Positions 33,220 through 42,404 of a stretch of DNA of 64,000 bases are shown piece by piece. Below the pieces are notes generated by a model that was not told the DNA's origin, made no database searches, and saw only the letters and a list, made by a program, of their open reading frames with translations. Source of the stretch: Saccharibacillus deserti (GTDB taxonomy: Bacteria; Bacillota; Bacilli; Paenibacillales; Paenibacillaceae); contig NZ_JABJVN010000001.1 in the NCBI RefSeq assembly GCF_013618475.1, forward strand, positions 620,001-684,000. The letters run 5' to 3'. Positions within the stretch are counted from its first letter, which is position 1. Each line of letters begins with the position of its first letter. Made by a program: the position numbers and the translations under genes.

Positions 33220-33975
33220 ATGACTATGGAACGATTACAGAAAATTTTGGCCCAGGCAGGCGTGGCTTCGAGACGGAAATGCGAGGAGCTCATTCTGGCG
33301 GGCAAGGTCGAGGTGAACGGCGAAGTCGTAACGACGCTGGGAACAAAGGCCGACCCGAACGCGGACGAGATTACCGTCAGCGGCCGGGCGATCAAAGCGC
33401 AGCAGAAGCTGTACCTGATGTTCAACAAGCCCAAGGGCGTTATTACGAGTGCGACCGATCCCGAAGGACGCAAGGTCGTAACCGATTACATCAAAGGAAT
33501 CAAAGAACGCGTCTACCCGGTAGGGCGTTTGGACTACGATTCGGAAGGCCTGCTGCTGCTGACCAACGACGGCGATTTGGCCCAGAAGCTTACGCACCCG
33601 AGCCATCACGTCCCGAAGACCTATCTGGCTACGGTGGAAGGTATTCCGCACGGCGATTCGCTCGAGAAACTGAGACGGGGCATCCAGCTTGAAGACGGCA
33701 TGACCGCTCCGGCCCAACTTGAATATTACGATGTGGATCAGCAGAAGAAACAAGCGACGATCCGAATCACGATCTATGAAGGCAAAAACCGCCAGGTTCG
33801 GCGGATGTTCGACGCGATCTCGCATCCGGTCAAACGGCTTAAGCGGATCTCGATGGGCAATTTGTATTTGCAGAACCTGAAGCGCGGCCTGCATCGCCCG
33901 CTGACGGCAAGCGAAATCAATGAGCTGAAGCATCTTTCGGAAATTAAGCATGAGAGAGAAACGCCGGATAAGTAA
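33220..33975 (+). CDS. rluB: 23S rRNA pseudouridine synthase, RluB type
   Basis: RluB converts a specific uridine of 23S rRNA helix 89/90 to pseudouridine. An S4 RNA-binding domain (RLQKILAQAGVASRRKCEELI, about 4-60) precedes the catalytic domain with GRLDYDSEGLLLLTNDGD, which carries the catalytic Asp, and EGKNRQVRRMFDAI. The 251-residue length is normal. GGTGAGGTGA lies before the ATG. It follows scpB directly, whereas in B. subtilis ypuI, dacB, spmA and spmB lie between. Confidence 0.93.
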   Translation: MTMERLQKILAQAGVASRRKCEELILAGKVEVNGEVVTTLGTKADPNADEITVSGRAIKAQQKLYLMFNKPKGVITSATDPEGRKVVTDYIKGIKERVYPVGRLDYDSEGLLLLTNDGDLAQKLTHPSHHVPKTYLATVEGIPHGDSLEKLRRGIQLEDGMTAPAQLEYYDVDQQKKQATIRITIYEGKNRQVRRMFDAISHPVKRLKRISMGNLYLQNLKRGLHRPLTASEINELKHLSEIKHERETPDK

Positions 33976-34015
33976 GTTCTCCGCGCCATATCGTTGACGA
34001 AAGGATTGTTGCATC

Positions 34016-34732
34016 GTGGCTGATCAAAAAGAGCGAATTCTCGTAGTGGACGACGAAGAACGGATCCGGCGTTTGCTCCGTATGTATTTGGAAAAAGAAG
34101 GCTATGAGATCGAAGAAGCGGAGGACGGCGAGAGCGCTTTGCAAAAAGCGACGGAAGGCGATTACACGCTGGTCATTCTCGACGTGATGCTGCCCGGCAT
34201 CGACGGGGTGGAAGTCTGCGCGCGGCTGCGCCAGGTCAAGTCGACGCCCGTTCTGATGCTGACCGCCAAAGGCGAAGAAGTCAACCGGGTGCAGGGCTTT
34301 GAAGTGGGAGCGGACGATTATGTCGTCAAACCGTTCAGTCCGCGCGAAGTGATCTATCGGGTTAAGGCGATTCTTCGCCGTTCTTCTGCGACCGCTTATT
34401 TGACCAAGGAGAGCGGAACGAGCAACAACATCGTATTCCCGCACCTGACGATCGAACACGATGCGCACCGCGTCCTGGCCGGAGGACACGAAGTCGGCCT
34501 GACGCCGAAAGAATACGAACTGCTGCACTATTTGGCTACTTCTCCGGACAAAGTGTTTTCCCGCGAAGAACTGCTGAAAGACGTATGGAACTATGAATTT
34601 TTCGGCGATCTGCGTACGGTGGACACCCATGTGAAGCGTCTGCGCGAGAAGCTCAACAAAGTATCGCCCGATTCCGCTTCGATGATTACGACCGTATGGG
34701 GCGTCGGCTACAAACTCGAGGTCCCGAAGTAA
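34016..34732 (+). CDS. resD: Response regulator ResD-like (OmpR family)
   Basis: The receiver domain (1-120) has the acid pair VVDDEE, phospho-acceptor Asp56 in VILDVMLPG, and the VVKPFSPREV lysine loop; the C-terminal winged helix (about 140-235) ends in DTHVKRLREKLNK ... VWGVGYKLE. The partner kinase follows after one base. Position after rluB matches resD of B. subtilis, which controls respiration under low oxygen. The start is GTG 34016 with AAAGGA upstream. resA, resB and resC, the genes before resD in B. subtilis, are not here. Confidence 0.9.
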   Translation: MADQKERILVVDDEERIRRLLRMYLEKEGYEIEEAEDGESALQKATEGDYTLVILDVMLPGIDGVEVCARLRQVKSTPVLMLTAKGEEVNRVQGFEVGADDYVVKPFSPREVIYRVKAILRRSSATAYLTKESGTSNNIVFPHLTIEHDAHRVLAGGHEVGLTPKEYELLHYLATSPDKVFSREELLKDVWNYEFFGDLRTVDTHVKRLREKLNKVSPDSASMITTVWGVGYKLEVPK

Positions 34733-34733
34733 G

Positions 34734-36191
34734 ATGACGGTATGGAAAGAACGGGTCGGCAAACTGTGGCAGACGCTGGTCGGCAAGCTCTGGCTGACGA
34801 TTATCGGGCTCGTCGCCTGCGTGCTGCTGACGTTGGGTTTTTTCCTGCTCCCTTATGTCGATATCGCTTTTGCCAATTCGGCGGCCGTCAAGCGGATGCT
34901 CATCTATGTGGGGATCATCGGCTTTTCCATGACGACCGTCTTTGCGCTGTTTCTGCTCAAAAAAATCACCCAGCCGATGCGACAGCTGATCGACGCCGCG
35001 GATTCCGTGCGGCAGGGCGATTACGGTACACGCGTCCATCTGGAAGGGCATGACGAGATCGGCGAGCTGGCCAGCACCTTCAACCTGATGGCGGCCAGAC
35101 TCGAAGAAAATATCCGGGATCTGAATATTGAAAAAGAACAGTTGGCCGGCGTACTGCGCAGTATGAGCGATGCGATGATCACGTTCGACCGGGAAGGCGC
35201 CGTACAGCTTACCAACCCGGGCGGAGAACGTCTGTTGGAAGACTGGAAGGAAATCAGCTGGATGGAAGAGGAACCCGGCGAATCGCCCGATTCCCGTTCC
35301 CTGATTCCCGAACCGCTGTATCCGCTGTTCGAAGAAGTTCGCAGGACGCTCGAAGACCGGAGTGCCAATGTGCTGGTCCGTCAGAGCGTATGGGAAGTCA
35401 ATATGGCCCCGCTTTTTCTGGACAATGAAGTGCGCGGAGCGGTCGCCGTGCTTCGCAATGTGACCGATGCCGTCAACATGGAGAAAATGCGCAAAGATTT
35501 CGTCGCGAACGTCTCGCACGAGATCCGTACGCCGCTGTCCATGATGCAGGGATACAGCGAGGCGCTGCTCGACGGATTTGCCGCTTCGCCGGAGGAACAA
35601 AGCGAACTGCTCCATGTCATACACGACGAGTCGCTTCGAATGGGACGGCTGGTCAAAGACCTGCTGGATCTGGCACGGATGGAGGCCGGACATACCGATA
35701 TTGGAAGGTCCCGCGTCGATATCGGGGAGTTGGTCGAACGCGTCTATCGCAAATTCGCGGTGCGGGCCAAAGACGGCGAATTGGATTTCCGACTTGAACG
35801 CGATGAAGGATCGCTTGTCTTGGATCAGGCCGATGAAGACCGTCTGGAACAGGTCGTCACCAATCTGCTGGACAACGCGTTCCGCCATACGCCGGCCGGC
35901 CGCCTTGTGACCATTGCGGTCAAACCCACGATTGCGGAACAAGAAACGCTGACGATCTACGTGTCCGATGAAGGTCTCGGTATTCCCGCCGAAGACGTGC
36001 CTTATATTTTCGACCGGTTTTACAAAGCGGACAAAGCGCGGACACGCGCGGTATCCAGCGGAACAGGGCTGGGTCTTGCGATTGTCAAAAATATCGTCGA
36101 CGCGCACGGCGGCCGTATCCACGTGGAAAGCGTGCTCGGAGAAGGAACCAAATTCCGTGTCATTCTGCCGAAGAACGGCCGGCCCGTGTAA
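34734..36191 (+). CDS. resE: Sensor histidine kinase ResE-like, with reduced extracellular loop
   Basis: Domains in order: two membrane helices (about 18-40 and 53-76), HAMP (about 77-130), a PAS-like segment (about 140-250, MSDAMITFDREGAVQLTNPG), HisKA with NVSHEIRTPL, and the ATPase domain with NLLDNAFRHTP, DEGLGIPAEDVPYIFDRF and GTGLGLAIVKNI. The loop outside the membrane is only about 14 residues, far shorter than in B. subtilis ResE, so sensing is more likely through the PAS domain. Translation is coupled to resD (one base apart). Confidence 0.9.
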   Translation: MTVWKERVGKLWQTLVGKLWLTIIGLVACVLLTLGFFLLPYVDIAFANSAAVKRMLIYVGIIGFSMTTVFALFLLKKITQPMRQLIDAADSVRQGDYGTRVHLEGHDEIGELASTFNLMAARLEENIRDLNIEKEQLAGVLRSMSDAMITFDREGAVQLTNPGGERLLEDWKEISWMEEEPGESPDSRSLIPEPLYPLFEEVRRTLEDRSANVLVRQSVWEVNMAPLFLDNEVRGAVAVLRNVTDAVNMEKMRKDFVANVSHEIRTPLSMMQGYSEALLDGFAASPEEQSELLHVIHDESLRMGRLVKDLLDLARMEAGHTDIGRSRVDIGELVERVYRKFAVRAKDGELDFRLERDEGSLVLDQADEDRLEQVVTNLLDNAFRHTPAGRLVTIAVKPTIAEQETLTIYVSDEGLGIPAEDVPYIFDRFYKADKARTRAVSSGTGLGLAIVKNIVDAHGGRIHVESVLGEGTKFRVILPKNGRPV

Positions 36192-36233
36192 GATTCGGCT
36201 GCGGGATCTCCTGCGGCAAACGGCTTGAATACG

Positions 36234-36266
36234 AACATGCCGGAGCATTCCGGCATGTTTTATTTT
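36234..36266 (+). terminator. Terminator of resDE
   Basis: A perfect 11-bp stem (36234-36244 with 36249-36259), GCAT loop, T-rich tail. Confidence 0.88.
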
Positions 36267-36332
36267 GATTATTTTGTCCAAATGAAAGGATAACGCTTTC
36301 TTCCCGGAAGCGAATGAAAAGGAGGAGCCAGC

Positions 36333-37835
36333 ATGAGCGGCACCTATATTCTGGCGTTGGATCAGGGAACAACCAGTTCCCGTGCCATCGTCTTCGACAA
36401 AGAGGCGCGTCCGATCGCTTCGGGGCAGCGGCTTTTCGCCCAGCACTTCCCTATTCCCGGTCGGGTCGAGCACGATCCGGAAGAGATTTGGAGCAGCCAG
36501 TTGGAAGCGGCGCGCGAAGCGATCTCCGTGTCCGGCATCGATCCGCAGCAGCTGGCTGCGATCGGAATCACCAATCAGCGGGAAACGACGCTGGTCTGGG
36601 AACGGGCGACCGGACGGCCGATCGGGCCGGCTCTTGTCTGGCAGGATCGCAGAACGGCTCCGCTGTGCGAGGAACTGAAGAAGCGAGGGCTCGAAGATTA
36701 TATTCGGCAAACGACGGGTCTGGTGGTGGATGCCTATTTCTCCGCAACAAAGATTGCCTGGATGCTGGAACATATTCCGGGGGCAAGGCAACGGGCCGAA
36801 GCCGGAGAGCTGCTGGCGGGCACGGTCGATACCTGGCTGATCTGGAAACTGACAGGCGGGAAGTCGCATGTCACCGATGTGACCAACGCCTCGCGGACCA
36901 TGCTGTTCGACATCGGCCGGCTGGTTTGGGATGAGCGTCTGCTGCGGGAACTCGATATTCCGGTTTCGATGCTGCCGAACGTGCTGATGTCCGGCGCCCA
37001 TTTCGGCGTGACCGATCCCCAATGGTTCGGCGGAACCGAGATTCCGATCGCTTCCGTACTCGGCGACCAGCAGGCCGCGTTATTCGGCCATGCTTGTGTC
37101 GAAGCCGGACATGCTAAAAACACGTACGGCACGGGATGCTTCATCCTGCTCAATACGGGCAGCGAACGCGTCGAGTCGACTCACGGACTGCTGTCCACCA
37201 TCGCCTGGGGATGGAAAGACGAGCTCCATTATGCGCTGGAGGGCAGCGTATTCGTTGCCGGTGCGGCCGTGGAATGGCTGCGCGACGGATTGAATCTGAT
37301 CGAGGACGCTTCCGAATCGGAGCGCTTGGCCGCAAGCGTGGAAGACTCCGGAGGCGTTGTCATTGTACCGGCATTTACCGGTCTTGGGGCTCCGCATTGG
37401 GATATGTACGCGCGAGGGGCGGTATTCGGTTTGACCCGCGGAACACAGCCGGGACATATCGTACGGGCCACGTTGGAGTCTCTTGCGTTTCAGACCCGCG
37501 ATGTGACCCAGGCGATGGAAAAAGATTCCGGTATTCCGCTGCGCGAGCTGCGGGTCGACGGAGGAGCTGTCCGCAACAGCATCCTGATGCAGTTTCAGGC
37601 CGATATCCTCGGCCTTGATGTGGTCCGCACCGAGCAGACGGAGACTACCGCTTTGGGAGCGGCGATGCTTGCCGGACTGCAGTGCGGCATATGGGATCGC
37701 AGTCAATTCCGTTCGTTCAATCCGCCGGGAGCCCATTTCCGCCCCCGGATGGATGCGGAGCTGCGGGAGAAGAAGTACCGCCGCTGGGGAAGTGCGATCG
37801 AGCGTACCCGCGGTTGGGAACAGCCGGAAGAATAA
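36333..37835 (+). CDS. glpK: Glycerol kinase
   Basis: GlpK makes sn-glycerol 3-phosphate from glycerol and ATP. The 500-residue FGGY kinase has [16 protein letters not shown], the glycerol contact region [56 protein letters not shown] and the signature [28 protein letters not shown] precedes the ATG. No glpF, glpD or glpP is near; the gene stands alone between two terminators. The Hpr-phosphorylated His of Firmicute GlpK probably lies in the AGHAKN or LFGHAC region, but I cannot be sure. Confidence 0.94.
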   Translation: MSGTYILALDQGTTSSRAIVFDKEARPIASGQRLFAQHFPIPGRVEHDPEEIWSSQLEAAREAISVSGIDPQQLAAIGITNQRETTLVWERATGRPIGPALVWQDRRTAPLCEELKKRGLEDYIRQTTGLVVDAYFSATKIAWMLEHIPGARQRAEAGELLAGTVDTWLIWKLTGGKSHVTDVTNASRTMLFDIGRLVWDERLLRELDIPVSMLPNVLMSGAHFGVTDPQWFGGTEIPIASVLGDQQAALFGHACVEAGHAKNTYGTGCFILLNTGSERVESTHGLLSTIAWGWKDELHYALEGSVFVAGAAVEWLRDGLNLIEDASESERLAASVEDSGGVVIVPAFTGLGAPHWDMYARGAVFGLTRGTQPGHIVRATLESLAFQTRDVTQAMEKDSGIPLRELRVDGGAVRNSILMQFQADILGLDVVRTEQTETTALGAAMLAGLQCGIWDRSQFRSFNPPGAHFRPRMDAELREKKYRRWGSAIERTRGWEQPEE

Positions 37836-37876
37836 TGCCGGGCATTCAAGGTTGCCGGACGAGGCGGAGAAAAGTG

Positions 37877-37927
37877 AATATAAAAAAAGGGAAACACCTG
37901 GACGGGTGCTTCCCTTTTTTTTATATT
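37877..37927. terminator. Bidirectional terminator between glpK and serA
   Basis: Long arms of AATATAAAAAAAGGGAA and TTCCCT8ATATT, with an inner CACC/GGTG stem, lie between the convergent genes. Confidence 0.9.
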
Positions 37928-38011
37928 GCATACGGATATCGATCCAGGATATAGAAAGAATCGATTTTTCGATCGACTGGCCAAGCCAGTTCCGACTGTC
38001 GATTCGTCGAA

Positions 38012-39598
38012 TTACAGTGTGATTTCCTGGGCCGAATTGATCGCTTCCAGCGCGACCAGCTCGGTCAACACGATTTTTGGAACTTCTTTGTCCACGCTGA
38101 GCAGCATGACCGCTTCGCCGCCTACGACTTTACGGCCGACCTGCATCGTGGCGATATTGACCTGATTGCGTCCGAGCAGCGTGCCGACGTTGCCGATGAT
38201 TCCCGGCTGGTCGTTGTGCGAGATCAGGATCTGGTGGTTATCCGGCGCCGAATCGATCGGGAATTCATTGACCTGCACGATCCGCTCGCCGTATCCGTAC
38301 AGCAGTGTGCCGGCTACGGAGCGCCGGGTTTCGTTTTGTTCGATCAGCGTTACCGTAATCAGGTTTGTAAAGCCTTTGGTGGCCGACGAGCTGCTGACCT
38401 GAACGTTCAGATCGCGGATCTTGGTCAGATGCAGGGAATTTACGATATTGACTTCGCTGCCCAGATGGCGGGAGAGCACACCTTTGACGATATAACGGGT
38501 CAGCGGCTGCGTATCGACTTCCGACAATTCGCCCGCGTAATCGATCCGGATCTCTTTGACTGCCGCACCCGTCAATTGGGAAGCGAAGCTGCCGAGCTTC
38601 TCGCCGAGAGCGAAGTACGGCTGCAGCTTGTTCATGACGCTGCTGGCCACCGGAGGCATGTTGACCGCATTCTTGAACGGCTCGTCGCGCAGAATATGAA
38701 GAACCTGCTCGGATACGTCGATCGCGACGTTCTCCTGGGCTTCCACCGTCGAGGCACCCAAGTGGGGAGTGACGATGACTTTCGGATTGTTCAGGAACGG
38801 ATGATCGGGGGCGGGAGGTTCGACTTCGAACACGTCGAATGCCGCTCCGGCTACCGTCCCGTTATCGAGCGCCACCACGAGCGCCGCTTCGTCGACTACG
38901 CCGCCGCGGGCACAGTTGATGATCCGCATGCCTTTTTTCATCACGGCGAACTGGCTGGTGGAGATCATATGCTTGGTTTCCGGCGTCAGCGGAGTATGGA
39001 CCGTGATAAAGTCGGCGTTCTTGACGATATCGTCGACACTGGACAGTTTGACTCCGATTTTCTCCGCGCGTTCTTCGGTCAGGAACGGATCGTAACCGAG
39101 AATATCCATACCGAACGCTTTGGCGCGTTTGGCCACTTCGCTGCCGATCCGGCCCATGCCGAGTACGCCGAGTTTTTTGTTGCGCAGTTCAACGCCCAGG
39201 AACTTGCGATCCCATTCGCCGCTGATCGTTTTGGCATAAGCCTGCGGAATATGGCGTGCCAGGGCCATCATCATGGCAAAAGCGTGTTCGCATGTCGTGA
39301 TCGTGTTGCCGTCCGGCGCATTGATCACGATGATGCCGCGTCCGGTGGCGGCGGGAAGGTCGATGTTATCGACGCCTACGCCGGCCCGTCCAACCACTTT
39401 GAGGCGGGATCCCGCATTCATGATCGCCGCGGTCACTTTAGTTTGGCTGCGCACGAGGAGTGCGTCGTATTCGCCGATAATTTCGATCAGTTCGTCTTCG
39501 GACAATCCTGTTTTCTTGTCCACCTGTACATCTGCCGCTTCCACCAGCTGTTGAATCCCCAGATCGCTGATCGGGTCGGATACCAATACTTTAAACAT
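38012..39598 (-). CDS. serA: D-3-phosphoglycerate dehydrogenase
   Basis: SerA takes 3-phosphoglycerate to 3-phosphohydroxypyruvate, the first step of serine synthesis. The 528-residue long form has the substrate domain, the NAD loop VLGMGRIGSEVAKRAKAFG, the catalytic Arg in NCARGGVVDEAALV, Glu in DVFEVEPP and His in TPHLGAST, then an ASB domain (about 320-450) and a C-terminal ACT domain (about 455-525, ISHNDQPGIIGNVGTLLGRNQVNIATM). GGGAGG precedes the ATG. A T-box leader controls it. Confidence 0.95.
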   Translation of the reverse strand: MFKVLVSDPISDLGIQQLVEAADVQVDKKTGLSEDELIEIIGEYDALLVRSQTKVTAAIMNAGSRLKVVGRAGVGVDNIDLPAATGRGIIVINAPDGNTITTCEHAFAMMMALARHIPQAYAKTISGEWDRKFLGVELRNKKLGVLGMGRIGSEVAKRAKAFGMDILGYDPFLTEERAEKIGVKLSSVDDIVKNADFITVHTPLTPETKHMISTSQFAVMKKGMRIINCARGGVVDEAALVVALDNGTVAGAAFDVFEVEPPAPDHPFLNNPKVIVTPHLGASTVEAQENVAIDVSEQVLHILRDEPFKNAVNMPPVASSVMNKLQPYFALGEKLGSFASQLTGAAVKEIRIDYAGELSEVDTQPLTRYIVKGVLSRHLGSEVNIVNSLHLTKIRDLNVQVSSSSATKGFTNLITVTLIEQNETRRSVAGTLLYGYGERIVQVNEFPIDSAPDNHQILISHNDQPGIIGNVGTLLGRNQVNIATMQVGRKVVGGEAVMLLSVDKEVPKIVLTELVALEAINSAQEITL

Positions 39599-39798
39599 CG
39601 TCTTATTTCCTCCCTTATTCGGTGCGCTATACGCTGCAAGTCAAATATGTTCCAGAACGGCGCCGCAGCTGCAGGCCGTCCGAAAAACCGATGATGCGGT
39701 CGGACTGGATTAATTGCGATGCTGCAATGACGGAAAGACGCGTTGCTGTGGCAGAGGACGGACCTGGACGGAATCGGAGGCTCGCCAAACATTTCCGC

Positions 39799-40089
39799 AA
39801 AAAAAGACTCTTATCCTCATACCGCTCGCGCGGTAAAGGGACGAGAGTCTCGCGGTGCCACCCTAATTCGCCGAACCCTTGCGGGCCTCGGCCTTAGCGG
39901 GTCGGGAAAAACCGACCCTTCACGGTAACGGCGTGACACCGGCTGTGCCTACTCCGCGCAAAGCGGATCGGACAGACGCTCAGGAGTGCTCGGGAAGGGG
40001 ATGCACAACCGGTTTGCACCAACCACCGGCTCTCTGTATATGCATCCTCCAATCGTTCTCCTTCAAAGCGTTTCGCTTAAGTTGAATTT
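39799..40089 (-). promoter_or_regulatory. T-box riboswitch upstream of serA, probably tRNA-Ser
   Basis: On the minus strand the conserved T-box sequence AGGGTGGCACCGCG lies at 39864-39851. Downstream is the terminator (39849-39839 with 39816-39806, then a T7 run), and upstream the stem I distal motif AGAGAGCCGG ... GGTTGGTGCAAACCGG. Stem I can close with ACGCT/AGCGT, leaving CACTCCTG on its 3' side. The best specifier codon is TCC (39985-39983), a serine codon, in keeping with serA. Uncharged tRNA would favour the antiterminator. Confidence 0.93.
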
Positions 40090-40095
40090 TTCATA

Positions 40096-40124
40096 CTTTA
40101 ACACAAGGTGACAAGAAGTGTCAA
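40096..40124 (-). promoter_or_regulatory. Sigma-A promoter of serA
   Basis: A perfect TTGACA (40124-40119), a 17-bp spacer and TTAAAG (40101-40096) on the minus strand, placing the transcript start near 40089. Confidence 0.75.
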
Positions 40125-40171
40125 CGACTAAAATAAATTCGGGTTTCATAAATGAATAAACGGAAATTTTG

Positions 40172-40189
40172 CTTTGTTCTTGAACAAAG
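40172..40189. repeat. Small palindrome in the serA/CPBP divergent gap
   Basis: Two 8-bp arms, CTTTGTTC and GAACAAAG, around TT. It lies in an AT-rich stretch between divergent promoters and could be a protein site, but nothing identifies its partner. The rest of 40125-40311 shows no gene. Confidence 0.4.
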
Positions 40190-40311
40190 ACTGCTTATTT
40201 CCGATCATTCTAATAGGGGAAGAGAAATGGCGTCCGTCTTTTATGAAGAGACATACACCGGTATAGCTTAGAAGCAAAACAGCGGAATAAGGCCGATCGG
40301 GCAGGCAAAAC

Positions 40312-40340
40312 TTGATTAAAACCGGGCTTTTCGTTATCAT
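40312..40340 (+). promoter_or_regulatory. Sigma-A promoter of the CPBP-protease operon
   Basis: TTGATT (40312-40317), a 17-bp spacer and TATCAT (40335-40340). A second -10-like TATAAT begins a few bases further on. Confidence 0.6.
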
Positions 40341-40430
40341 TTGATTATAATTAAGCTTTCTAAATTGTAGCGGCTGTGGGGGATGCATGCCGGGCAACCG
40401 ATCGAAATTCTCCCCAAAGGAAACGAAACC

Positions 40431-41021
40431 ATGACAAACAAGAAGAAAAACAAAAGTCGGCGCGGTGCCGTAAGGCTTACCGATGGAATGCTTCTCGCCA
40501 ATCTCTACCTGACCCAGGGGCTCACGCTGCTGGTGGGAACAGCATGGATCCTGCTGCAGGGACGCAATCCGCTGCATCTGCTGGATTTGCCGTCCGGTCC
40601 GGAATTTTTGTATTGGGGATTCGGCTTTGCGACGATTATGTTTTTCGTTGATTTTCTGATGACCGTCTGGGGCCGCGAAGAAGATCTGGACGATGGCGGA
40701 ATCAATGCGATGCTGTTTCGCAGCCGTCCTCTTTGGCATATTTTTGTGATTGCGGCGATGGTTTCGATCTGCGAAGAACTGCTGTTCCGCGGAGCGATTC
40801 AGTATCATCTGGGTCCTTACTGGACCAGCATTCTGTTCGCGCTGATTCATATTCGATATTTGAAACATTGGCTGCCGACCGCGTGGGTATTCGCCAGCAG
40901 TTACGGCCTCGGCTGGATCTATCTGCAGTCGGGCACACTGTGGGCCCCGATCGTCTGCCATTTCTTGATCGACTTCATTTCGGGCATCATGATCAAACGG
41001 AGGGAACAGAAGGAACAATGA
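40431..41021 (+). CDS. CPBP (CAAX/YpbD-type) intramembrane protease
   Basis: The 196-residue membrane protein holds the three ABI/CPBP motifs: CEELLFRG (Glu-Glu ... Arg), FALIHI (Phe ... His) and CHFLID (His ... Asp). They form an intramembrane metalloprotease site in this family. Hydrophobic helices surround them. Position before a small membrane protein, a phosphoesterase and MecA matches the ypbD-ypbE-ypbG-ypbH region of B. subtilis. ATG 40431 is chosen because AAAGGA lies 10 nt upstream; an ATG at 40383 has its G-run too close. Confidence 0.85.
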   Translation: MTNKKKNKSRRGAVRLTDGMLLANLYLTQGLTLLVGTAWILLQGRNPLHLLDLPSGPEFLYWGFGFATIMFFVDFLMTVWGREEDLDDGGINAMLFRSRPLWHIFVIAAMVSICEELLFRGAIQYHLGPYWTSILFALIHIRYLKHWLPTAWVFASSYGLGWIYLQSGTLWAPIVCHFLIDFISGIMIKRREQKEQ

Positions 41022-41467
41022 GCGAACGTTTAAGCCGTATGGATCGGCATCCGAGCAACAGGAAGAAGCGCCGCAAGCGCCAGACGTTCAAGCAGGAGTG
41101 GCAGGATAACCAAATGAAGCTGTCGGATACGACCGTGATGAGACTTTCCATTCCGGAGAACCGTGAAGTTCTGCCCGTCCTCCCGAAGGAAACGGTATCC
41201 GCAGCCCCGTTCGCAGATACCGCTTCTGCCGTGGGACGATCGAGAAAAGAGCGAATCGCTTACGCGGAACCCGAAATCGTATCCGACAAACAGGAAGAAG
41301 AAGATCCGGATTCCGAACTTCCGCCGCGCAGCGTTTTGTACCCGTCCAGTCGGATCAGGCTGACCAAATGGTTTTACGAGACCCTGGTCCTTCTGTTCCT
41401 GATCCTGCTCGGGACGCTGCTGTGGTGGGGAACCCAGGCGACAGGAGTGAAATGGCCATGGCAATAA
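41018..41467 (+). CDS. Unknown protein with basic N-terminus and one C-terminal membrane helix
   Basis: The start overlaps the stop of the protease gene (ATGA), behind AAGGAAC, so the two are translated together. The first 35 residues are strongly basic (RHPSNRKKRRKRQTFKQEW), the middle is Glu/Pro-rich and disordered, and residues about 118-140 form a single transmembrane helix (WFYETLVLLFLILLGTLLWW) near the end. It has the topology of a tail-anchored protein. No family is recognised, though its place fits the poorly conserved ypbE/ypbF slot of B. subtilis. Confidence 0.7.
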   Translation: MSERLSRMDRHPSNRKKRRKRQTFKQEWQDNQMKLSDTTVMRLSIPENREVLPVLPKETVSAAPFADTASAVGRSRKERIAYAEPEIVSDKQEEEDPDSELPPRSVLYPSSRIRLTKWFYETLVLLFLILLGTLLWWGTQATGVKWPWQ

Positions 41468-42294
41468 AGTTGGGTTGGAAACAGGCGCTCGCTGCCGCGG
41501 CAGGCGCCGCGGCCGGTCTGGGCGTGCATATGGTAAAAGAAGCGATGGCTTTCCGGGTGCTGCACGAAGATGTGCACGTTCCCGGACTGCCGAAAGCGTT
41601 CGACGGTTACCGGATCTATTTTATCTCGGATATTCACCGGAGAGCACTTCCGGAGAACGAAATCGCCGCCCTGCAGGGTAAAGCGGATATCGTATGGATC
41701 GGGGGAGACCTGACCGACCGGGGCGTACCCGAAGAACGCACCCGCGCGAATATGCGGATGCTGCGTACACTGGGGCCGTCCTATGCGGTATACGGGAACC
41801 ATGATTATGAAGCCTACATGCCGAATATGGAGAAGCTGGACCGTCTGCTCGAAGAATGCGGCGTCAAGCCGCTCGGCAGCAAGAATGTGCCGCTGCATCG
41901 CGGCGGCAGTACGGTCTGGCTGGCCGGAATCGACGATCTCGGACCGGCGGGGTTGTGGAGAGGAGATCCGCGTATTCGCCGCGAAGACTGCGTGCTGGTG
42001 CTGATGCATGATCCCAAATGGATCGTGGCGCTGCGCCGCACCTCGGCCAACTACGCATTCGCCGGGCATACCCACGGCGGACAAATCAGTCTGCCGGTAG
42101 TCGGCCCGGCTGCGTCCAAGCCTTTTTACAAAACGTATCTGGACGGAACGCACTTTATTGAAGCCGAAGACGGAGGGACGACCGGACTTCGCATCAGCCG
42201 GGGAATCGGGACCAGTCATTTTCCGCTGCGGCTCGGTTCGCCCGCCGAAACACATCTGCTCACGCTGCGCAGCGCGCCGGCACTTGCAAAATAG
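41452..42294 (+). CDS. Metallophosphoesterase (YpbG/YkuE-like), membrane-anchored
   Basis: The calcineurin-type phosphoesterase motifs are complete: FISDIHRR (Asp, His), GGDLTDRG, YGNHDYE, and GHTHGGQ near the C-terminus, which bind two metal ions. An N-terminal hydrophobic stretch (QALAAAAGAAAGLGVHMV) may be a signal anchor. Two ATGs (41452 and 41458) are possible with AGGAG upstream; both overlap the previous gene. The substrate is unknown; YkuE-like relatives have been linked to cell-wall-associated phosphodiesterase activity. It closes the operon. Confidence 0.85.
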   Translation: MAMAIKLGWKQALAAAAGAAAGLGVHMVKEAMAFRVLHEDVHVPGLPKAFDGYRIYFISDIHRRALPENEIAALQGKADIVWIGGDLTDRGVPEERTRANMRMLRTLGPSYAVYGNHDYEAYMPNMEKLDRLLEECGVKPLGSKNVPLHRGGSTVWLAGIDDLGPAGLWRGDPRIRREDCVLVLMHDPKWIVALRRTSANYAFAGHTHGGQISLPVVGPAASKPFYKTYLDGTHFIEAEDGGTTGLRISRGIGTSHFPLRLGSPAETHLLTLRSAPALAK

Positions 42295-42323
42295 CCGCCC
42301 GAAGACTGCCAAACGGGTTTTGC

Positions 42324-42372
42324 CCCAAAAGAAAGACCGCTTCCCCCGAGGGGGAGCGGTCTTTCTTTTGGG
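42324..42372. terminator. Strong bidirectional terminator
   Basis: A near-perfect stem of about 21 bp (CCAAAAGAAAGACCGCT... with ...AGCGGTCTTTCTTTTGG) lies between the convergent phosphoesterase and deacetylase genes. Confidence 0.9.
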
Positions 42373-42404
42373 CGGCGAAGCGAAAAGCTTGGCCGCATAA
42401 GCAT

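Noticed and set aside
36270-36310. CcpA (cre) site before glpK
   Set aside because: TGAAAGGATAACGCTTTC looks similar, but the spacing and centre do not match the cre consensus well enough to call.
34686-37022. 778-codon minus-strand frame opposite resE and glpK
   Set aside because: Long antisense frames are common in this GC-rich codon pattern; both plus-strand genes have all their motifs and ribosome sites.
39879-40085. Plus-strand frame across the serA leader
   Set aside because: It is the complement of the T-box RNA and has no ribosome site.
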